Assembly (NCBI GenBank): GCA_041670885.1
Contig: JBAXYJ010000085.1
Span: forward strand, 1-11,135
Direction: 5' to 3'
DNA: 11,135 nucleotides
DNA from: JAJBWD01 sp041670885
GTDB taxonomy: Bacteria > Bacillota > Clostridia > Clostridiales > Clostridiaceae
The translations under genes and the position numbers were made by a program. The notes beneath the pieces were generated by a model that saw only the letters and a program-made list of their open reading frames with translations, had not been told where the DNA came from and searched no databases. Below are positions 5,633 to 11,135 of this stretch, one piece after another; position 1 is the stretch's first letter; each line of letters starts with the position of its first letter.

Positions 5633-7540
5633 ATGAGCGAAAAAGCTGGAGATCCTATTCTCCAAATGTACATTGAAGAGAGTAAAACACTTCTGGAAGA
5701 GCTGGAAGACATTATTTTATCTTCTGAAAAAGACGGAAATCTAAAAGGCAGAATAGATGAGATATTTAGGATAATGCATACCATAAAAGGCAACTCGGCT
5801 ATGATGAAATTTGATAACATAGCATTTGTTGCCCATAAGATGGAAGATATGTTTGATCTCCTTAGAAAAAACAGCAGCTTGAATATTGATTTTTCGGAAA
5901 TTACTGATCTATCCCTTGCCAGTATGGATTTTATCAGAGGAGAAGTAGAGAAGGTAGAAAATGGAGAAGAAACTTTAACGGAGGGCAGGGATCTTATAAG
6001 TAAAATTGAGGAGCTTATTAAATCATTAAGCAGCAGAGATAAACAAAGTGATATTAAAGAAATAAAATATGAAGCAGTTGTTCGTTTTGAAAAAGACTGC
6101 CTAATGGAAAATATAAGAGCCTTTACACTGCTTAGAAATATGGAGCCCTTCATAAAAGATACTGAGTACTGCCCAAAAGATATTGCTGAAAATGATTTAA
6201 GCTCTGAAGAAATTCAGAAAAATGGCTTTAAATTAATATTTACTACTGATAAAAAACAGGAAGAAATTCTAGATATCATTGAAAAAACTTCATTCATAGA
6301 ATCTGTTGATATAAAAGAATATAAAGAAGATATTGACGTAAAAAAGGAAGTTAAGACAGATAAACCGGGTGAAAAAAGTAAGCCATCCGGGAAGAGCGGC
6401 TTAAATGTAAATACAGAGAATGTAGATAAGCTTATGGATCTTGTTGGAGAGCTGGTAATAGCAGAATCCATGGTAACCAAAAATCCGGCTATAGCTAATA
6501 TTAAGTCTGAGAATTTTGATAAATCAGCCAGACTTCTGAAAAAAATAATAAATGATATACAGGATGTAGTTATGACAATGAGGCTTGTACCAATAAGTCC
6601 TGTATTTAAAAAGATGAACAGAATAGTCAGGGATATGAGTAAAAATCTTAAAAAAGATGCAGAGCTTACGCTAATCGGGGAGGATACTGAAATTGATAAA
6701 AACCTGATAGATCCGCTTTCTGATGCCCTGATGCACCTGACAAGAAATTCAATGGATCATGGTATAGAAGAAAATAAAGATAGAATTGATAAAGGCAAAA
6801 GTGAAAAAGGACATCTTAAATTAGAAGCTAAAAGCGAAGGAGGAGACGTTTATCTGGTACTTACAGATGACGGAGGCGGATTAAATAAAGAGAAGATATA
6901 TAATAAGGCAATAAAGCAGGGGCTGACTCAAAAATCAATTGATGAATTAACAGATAAAGATGTATACTCCTTTATTTTAAAGCCTGGATTTTCCACTAAT
7001 GAAAAGGTTACTGAGTATTCCGGCAGAGGAGTTGGAATGGACGTAGTTGCTAAAAATATTGAAGCAATGAGAGGCCAGGTTTATATAGACAGCAAAAAAG
7101 ATCAGGGGACAAAAATAACCATAAAAGTACCTCTTACCCTGGCTATTATAGATGGACTTTTAATAAAAATAGGAACCTCAGTATATGCAATTCCGGTAAA
7201 ATCAGTTGCTATGTCCTTTAAACCGGATAAGAAGGATATTATACGGGACTTAGAAGGCAATTTGATGGTGATGTCAAAAGGACAATGCTATAAGATTATT
7301 AAATTATATGAGCTGTTTGAAAATGAAACTTCCACAGTTGATATTAATGATGGGATAATAATAATGATAAATTACGAAGGAAATAAGATATGCCTTTTTG
7401 CTGATTCTATAATTGGTCAGCAGCAGATTGTAATGAAGCCTCTGCCTAAATACTTTAAAAAGTTAAAGGGCATATCAGGATGTACTCTTTTAGGTGATGG
7501 AAACATCAGTCTGATAATCGATGCGGCAGGCTTAATTTAA
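5633..7540 (+). CDS. cheA: Chemotaxis histidine kinase CheA
   Basis: This 635-residue soluble kinase is coupled to receptors through CheW. It autophosphorylates and passes phosphate to CheY/CheB-type regulators. P1 (Hpt) spans about 5-105 with phospho-His H49 in IMHTIKGNSAMM. A P2-like CheY/CheB-docking domain lies at about 143-230 (YEAVVRFEKDCLMENIRAF). A Pro/Lys/Gly linker spans 236-256. P3 dimerisation spans 257-320 (NTENVDKLMDLVGELVI). The P4 ATPase spans about 321-500, with the N box ALMHLTRNSMDHGIE (N372, H376), G1 box DDGGG (412-416) and G2 box GRGVGMDVV (464-472). The CheW-like P5 spans about 503-635. All catalytic motifs are intact and the length is near normal. SD AAGGTGG precedes ATG5633. 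cheW follows after 17 bp and MCP1 ends 110 bp upstream, so the gene very likely belongs to one receptor-kinase transcript. Confidence 0.97.
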   Translation: MSEKAGDPILQMYIEESKTLLEELEDIILSSEKDGNLKGRIDEIFRIMHTIKGNSAMMKFDNIAFVAHKMEDMFDLLRKNSSLNIDFSEITDLSLASMDFIRGEVEKVENGEETLTEGRDLISKIEELIKSLSSRDKQSDIKEIKYEAVVRFEKDCLMENIRAFTLLRNMEPFIKDTEYCPKDIAENDLSSEEIQKNGFKLIFTTDKKQEEILDIIEKTSFIESVDIKEYKEDIDVKKEVKTDKPGEKSKPSGKSGLNVNTENVDKLMDLVGELVIAESMVTKNPAIANIKSENFDKSARLLKKIINDIQDVVMTMRLVPISPVFKKMNRIVRDMSKNLKKDAELTLIGEDTEIDKNLIDPLSDALMHLTRNSMDHGIEENKDRIDKGKSEKGHLKLEAKSEGGDVYLVLTDDGGGLNKEKIYNKAIKQGLTQKSIDELTDKDVYSFILKPGFSTNEKVTEYSGRGVGMDVVAKNIEAMRGQVYIDSKKDQGTKITIKVPLTLAIIDGLLIKIGTSVYAIPVKSVAMSFKPDKKDIIRDLEGNLMVMSKGQCYKIIKLYELFENETSTVDINDGIIIMINYEGNKICLFADSIIGQQQIVMKPLPKYFKKLKGISGCTLLGDGNISLIIDAAGLI

Positions 7541-7557
7541 TATAAAGGAGCAATTTT

Positions 7558-8049
7558 ATGAGTAATGAAGAAATGGATATAATCCAAGAAGAAGATACCC
7601 AAAAGGGAAAGTTCTTAATATTTACCATAGACAAGGAAGATTATGGCATAGAGATAAAAAACGTATTGGAAATAGTTGGCATTCAGCCCATAACAGCTGT
7701 ACCTCAGCTGCCTGAATATATTAAAGGTATGATAAACCTGAGAGGAAAGATAATCCCGGTAATGGATGTAAGACTTAGGTTTAAAAAGAAAGAAATTAAG
7801 TACGATGACAGAACCTGCATTATTATAGTCCAATTAGATGAAATATATGTGGGACTTATAGTAGACAGAGTTTCAGAAGTAATGAATATTTCTGATGATG
7901 AATTTACTGAAGTTCCGGAGATTGGCAGCAATTCAAATAACAGATACATAAGCTCCATAGGAAATACAAAAAGCGGTGTGAAGATAATACTTGATTGCAA
8001 TAAAATAATCAGCGATGACGAAATAGATGCTATCAGCGATTTAGCTTAA
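7558..8049 (+). CDS. cheW: Chemotaxis coupling protein CheW
   Basis: A 163-residue single-domain SH3-like adaptor that joins CheA P5 to the receptor hairpin tip in the membrane-proximal array. The CheW fold runs from about 17 to 152. The signature INLRGKIIPVMDVRLRF (59-75) includes R62 of NLRG. The second half, IIVQLDEIYVGLIVDRVSEV (89-108), and the end strand VKIILDCNKI (141-150) are also typical. Short acidic ends (1-16 and 152-163) extend beyond the core. The start follows AAAGGAG, 7 nt before ATG7558. It sits 17 bp after cheA and 15 bp before MCP2, spacing typical of a tightly linked operon. No missing key residue was seen. Confidence 0.96.
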   Translation: MSNEEMDIIQEEDTQKGKFLIFTIDKEDYGIEIKNVLEIVGIQPITAVPQLPEYIKGMINLRGKIIPVMDVRLRFKKKEIKYDDRTCIIIVQLDEIYVGLIVDRVSEVMNISDDEFTEVPEIGSNSNNRYISSIGNTKSGVKIILDCNKIISDDEIDAISDLA

Positions 8050-8064
8050 GTTGGAGGATATATT

Positions 8065-10839
8065 ATGAATGTACTTAGAAATAGAAAAATAGGAAGTAAA
8101 ATAAATATAGGCATTACAGCGATATGTGTTTTAATTTTTATAATCGGAGGGACAGCTCTTATTGGTCTTAATAAGCTAAGTACTAATTACGATAATTTAT
8201 ATAATAATAACCTGCTTAATATTGAACTTATTAACCAGATAGAGGGAAACTTAAAAGAATCCAGCAGAGAATATTTAGCTTCGTTTTTAGAAGAGGATAC
8301 TGCAGCCATTTTAGTACATATAAATAATATTGACAGTGCTGCAAAAGAAAATGATAAACTTATAGCTTCTTATGAAAAAAAAATTAAAACACCCAAAGAA
8401 AAATCAATTTTTGATACTTTTAAAGCTAATTTAATTGTATATGGAGATATAAGGACAAAGGCTTTAAACTTATTAAAAGAAAATAAAAAAGATGATGCCT
8501 TAGCCCTTAATTCACAATTTGAAAGCCAAAGAAAATCAGCAGAAGCAAGTCTTACTATGTTAATAAAGGAAAATGCATCTGATGCAGAAAACAGTAATAA
8601 AGCTCAGCAGGCTGCTAACAAACTGATACAGATAATTACAGTTACAGGACTTCTGGCACTTATAATTATTTCCTTGGTAATAGGATGTTTATTTTCAATG
8701 AGCTTAGGAAAAAGGCTGAGAAAGCTTACTCTAAATGCTAAGAAATTAGCCCTGGGAGATGTAGATTTACAGCTGGGTCAGGTTAAGGATAAAGACGAGA
8801 TTGGAGAGCTGACTGAGGCCTTTGCAGAAATGGCTTTAAATATTAAAGAGGAAGCTGATATAGTTGATAAAATATCTAAGGGTGACTTTAATCAAAAGTA
8901 TGAGCCTAAATCTGATAAAGATATATTAGGTTATGGTGTAAATAATCTTACAGAAACATTAGATAAGATAAATGGGGAAACCAAGGTGCTTATAGATGCA
9001 GTAATAAATGGAGATTTAGAAAGAAGAGGGGATGCTGATTCTTTTAAAGATGGATGGGCAGAACTAATTTCGGGAATGAATGAGATAGTTGATGGATTTG
9101 TTCAAAAAATAAAAGTAATGACTAAGTATATGAATAATATAAGCAGCGGCAGCATTCCGGATAAAATATCAGATGATTATTATGGTGATTACGCAGATGT
9201 AAAAAACAGTATAAATGTATGTATTGATACTATTAATGGATTAATAAGTGAAGTCTCGGTGCTGACTTACTCAGTAGAAGAGGGAAATCTTGAAGTAAAA
9301 GCAAATGAGGACAGTTACGGCGGAGATTGGGGGAAACTACTTTCAGAAATTAATAATTTAACTGCAGCCTTTGCAGCTCCTATTAAATACTCATCAGACT
9401 ACCTGGCTTTACTGGGGCGGGGGGAAGACCCGGGAGAGGTTTCTATCTCGTATAAGGGAGATTTTAAAATAATAATCAATAACCTGGCACTTGTCAGAAA
9501 TTCATTTACAGAGCTATTTACTCAAACTAAGAAGCTAATAAATGAGGCAAATTCAGGGAACCTGTCATGCAGAGCAGAAACTGCAAATTTACAAGGTGAT
9601 TACCTGAAAATTATAAATGGAATAAACCAAACCATAGATGAGTTAACAAGACCTATAGAGGAAACCACAATTGTACTTGGAGAGTTAGCAGGCGGAAACT
9701 TAAATGCTGAGCTGGAAGGCAGTTATAATGGAGACTATGCAGTAATAAAAGACGAAATGAGCAGGATGGTTACAGGCTTAAGAGGTATAATCACAGAGGT
9801 AAGTCAGGTGCTTCAAGAGATATCAGTTGGTAATCTTAAGGTTTCAATAGATAAAAGATATGCAGGTGATTTTGGAGCCATATCTGATTCAATTAACAAT
9901 ATAATAAAATCTCTAAATGATGCATTTGGGGATATATATACAGTATCAGAGCAGGTAGCAGCAGGATCTAAACAGGTATCTGATTCATCTGTGAACTTAT
10001 CCCAGGGTGCATCTATGCAGGCCAGCTCAGTAGAAGAAATAACAGCAGCAATAACACAGATCGCAGCTCAGACCAATGAAAATGCAGAGAGCGCAAATAA
10101 AGCAAACAATGTGTCTTTAATTGCTAAGGGAAATGCAGAGGATGGAAAGAAGAAAATGGCAGGTATGCTGGAGGCTATGGATGAGATAAGCAGCTCTTCA
10201 GATGACATTGGCAAGATAATAAAGGTAATAGATGACATAGCCTTCCAGACAAATATGCTGGCATTAAATGCAGCAGTTGAGGCTGCAAGAGCAGGTGAGT
10301 ATGGAAAAGGCTTTGCAGTAGTAGCAGAAGAGGTAAGAAATTTAGCAGGAAGAAGTGCTCAGGCAGCTAAAGAAACAGCAATCCTCATTGATAAATCCAT
10401 AAATAAATCCTTAAAGGGAAAGAAACTGGCGGGGGAAACCTCAAAATCATTATTTACCATAGCAGAGCAGGTAGGCGAGGTTTCAAATTTATTAGCCGGT
10501 ATAGCAGCTTCCTCAAATGAACAGGCAACAGGCATAGCCCAGATAAATCAGGCAATAGAAGAAGTATCAAAGGTAACACAGACAAATACAGCCACTTCAG
10601 AAGAAAGTGCTGCAGCATCTGAGGAATTATCAAACCAGGCTCAGCTTTTAAAGAATAAAGTAAATGAGTTTAAGCTAAAAGAAGAAGAAGTAAAGGATAA
10701 AAATACAAAGCTGGACTCTGATACTGTTAATAAATTAAAAGAGCTTTTAAAGAGCCGGAATATAGAAACGAAAATTACAGCAGAAAATATTCCCGGTGAG
10801 AAAATTATTTCACTTGAGGAAGATTTTGGAAAGTACTAA
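8065..10839 (+). CDS. Methyl-accepting chemotaxis protein with nine-unit HAMP array (MCP2)
   Basis: A 924-residue chemoreceptor, paralogue of MCP1. It has a short basic N-terminus (1-12), TM1 about 13-35, an extracellular four-helix-bundle-like domain 36-187, and TM2 about 188-212. Nine HAMP-like units carry key Gly at 231, 273, 316, 362, 407, 453, 498, 544 and 589. The MCP hairpin follows, with its tip at IAFQTNMLALNAAVEAARAG (725-744). The charged C-terminal tail (about 868-924) has no CheR-binding pentapeptide. Spacing between all HAMP glycines and on to the hairpin tip is identical to MCP1, while the extracellular domains differ strongly. The two probably sense different cues and report to the same CheA/CheW. 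SD GGAGG lies 7 nt before ATG8065, 15 bp after cheW. An intrinsic terminator follows, closing the operon. Confidence 0.95.
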   Translation: MNVLRNRKIGSKINIGITAICVLIFIIGGTALIGLNKLSTNYDNLYNNNLLNIELINQIEGNLKESSREYLASFLEEDTAAILVHINNIDSAAKENDKLIASYEKKIKTPKEKSIFDTFKANLIVYGDIRTKALNLLKENKKDDALALNSQFESQRKSAEASLTMLIKENASDAENSNKAQQAANKLIQIITVTGLLALIIISLVIGCLFSMSLGKRLRKLTLNAKKLALGDVDLQLGQVKDKDEIGELTEAFAEMALNIKEEADIVDKISKGDFNQKYEPKSDKDILGYGVNNLTETLDKINGETKVLIDAVINGDLERRGDADSFKDGWAELISGMNEIVDGFVQKIKVMTKYMNNISSGSIPDKISDDYYGDYADVKNSINVCIDTINGLISEVSVLTYSVEEGNLEVKANEDSYGGDWGKLLSEINNLTAAFAAPIKYSSDYLALLGRGEDPGEVSISYKGDFKIIINNLALVRNSFTELFTQTKKLINEANSGNLSCRAETANLQGDYLKIINGINQTIDELTRPIEETTIVLGELAGGNLNAELEGSYNGDYAVIKDEMSRMVTGLRGIITEVSQVLQEISVGNLKVSIDKRYAGDFGAISDSINNIIKSLNDAFGDIYTVSEQVAAGSKQVSDSSVNLSQGASMQASSVEEITAAITQIAAQTNENAESANKANNVSLIAKGNAEDGKKKMAGMLEAMDEISSSSDDIGKIIKVIDDIAFQTNMLALNAAVEAARAGEYGKGFAVVAEEVRNLAGRSAQAAKETAILIDKSINKSLKGKKLAGETSKSLFTIAEQVGEVSNLLAGIAASSNEQATGIAQINQAIEEVSKVTQTNTATSEESAAASEELSNQAQLLKNKVNEFKLKEEEVKDKNTKLDSDTVNKLKELLKSRNIETKITAENIPGEKIISLEEDFGKY

Positions 10840-10866
10840 CCGTTAAATATCGATTCCATATTATTT

Positions 10867-10906
10867 AAAACCCTGTGATTTTTAAAAATTATAGGGTTTT
10901 TATTTT
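10867..10906 (+). terminator. Intrinsic terminator after MCP2
   Basis: AAAACCCT (10867-10874) pairs with AGGGTTTT (10893-10900). The AT-rich inside (10875-10892) can also pair, and a TTTTATTTTAT tail follows. It starts 27 nt after the MCP2 stop and separates the operon from the sigma-28 promoter of the next gene. Confidence 0.8.
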
Positions 10907-10966
10907 ATCAAAATTTATTTATTTAAAATATTTTATAATTCTTTTAAATAAATATTGAAAAAAAGA

Positions 10967-10993
10967 TAAAGAAAATAGAAAATATTCCGATAA
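10967..10993 (+). promoter_or_regulatory. Sigma-28 (SigD/FliA) promoter of the cheB-like gene
   Basis: TAAAGAAA (10967-10974), an 11-nt spacer and TCCGATAA (10986-10993). This is 6/8 and 7/8 matches to TAAAGTTT-N11-GCCGATAA with exact spacing. Transcription would start near 11000, which excludes the in-frame ATG at 10999 as the translation start. Confidence 0.82.
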
Positions 10994-11040
10994 TAGATAT
11001 GAAAACGAATAAATTTGTCATAATTTTTAATTGGCTGGGG

Positions 11041-11135
11041 GTGGCGTTTATAATTAATAAAAAAATAAGGGTTTTAGTAGTAGATGATTCTATGCTTTTT
11101 AGAGAAGTAATTAAAAATGGTTTAAATAAAGATTC
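11041..11135 (+). CDS. Partial response-regulator receiver domain, probably CheB
   Basis: The frame reads NKKIRVLVVDDSMLFREVIK then NGLNKD and runs off the window. IRVLVVDDS is the first beta strand and acidic pocket (DD) of a receiver domain. The DDSMLFREVI helix resembles CheB methylesterases, which demethylate receptors after phosphorylation by CheA. Its place behind the receptor operon fits CheB, but another receiver protein cannot be excluded from about 30 residues. The start is uncertain. ATG10999 lies at the predicted transcription start and lacks a ribosome site. GTG11041, used here, is the first ordinary start codon in the transcript but has a poor site. ATT11053 has GGGGGTGG (11037-11044) 8 nt before it and would give the typical short N-terminus (M)NKKIRVLVVDD. 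Confidence 0.75.
   Translation, partial: MAFIINKKIRVLVVDDSMLFREVIKNGLNKD

Noticed and set aside
3353..8000. Several long antisense open frames over MCP1, cheA and cheW
   Set aside because: They mirror the codon pattern of the sense genes, give low-complexity Ser/Leu/Ile-rich products, and lack ribosome sites and family motifs.

Overview
The window looks like motile, low-G+C Clostridia (Bacillota). The DNA is AT-rich, ribosome-binding sites are strong GGAGG types, AGA/ATA codons are common, and the protein set is clostridial. No species can be named from the sequence alone.

Layout. The left end (1-1360) is an accessory segment. It holds the N-terminus of a leftward helix-turn-helix gene (1-109), a REP-associated (RAYT/IS200-like HUH) transposase at 264-815, and a small coiled-coil protein at 886-1254 with its own sigma-A-type promoter and an intrinsic terminator. 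A GC-rich REP-like motif (CGCCCC-A/T-GGGG) occurs four times: on each side of or inside the end of the transposase gene (178-193 and 797-812), and as a head-to-head pair behind the coiled-coil gene (1329-1360).

The rest (1389 to the end) is a chemosensory locus on the + strand. It contains an HD-GYP cyclic-di-GMP phosphodiesterase (1458-2558), a membrane chemoreceptor (MCP1, 2688-5522), CheA (5633-7540), CheW (7558-8049), a second receptor (MCP2, 8065-10839), an intrinsic terminator, and the start of a response-regulator gene, probably cheB, running off the right edge. Two matches to the flagellar sigma-28/SigD promoter are visible, one before the HD-GYP gene (1389-1415) and one before cheB (10967-10993). 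The locus is therefore probably expressed with the flagellar regulon.

How the genes fit together. The two receptors sense outside signals through four-helix-bundle-like domains. They pass the signal through a long array of nine HAMP-like units to a standard MCP hairpin that binds CheW and CheA. CheA has P1 to P5, with the phosphorylatable His49 and a P2-like domain, and can phosphorylate CheY/CheB-type regulators. The HD-GYP protein would lower c-di-GMP, the usual switch from sessile to motile life. cheY, cheR, cheC and cheD are not in the window.

The most notable points are: (1) the two receptors share exactly the same poly-HAMP spacing, settling into a 91-residue (13-heptad) two-unit repeat; (2) the transposase with its REP-like sequences, one of which encodes the protein's own C-terminus; (3) the two sigma-28 promoters, the second of which implies an unusual start codon for cheB.
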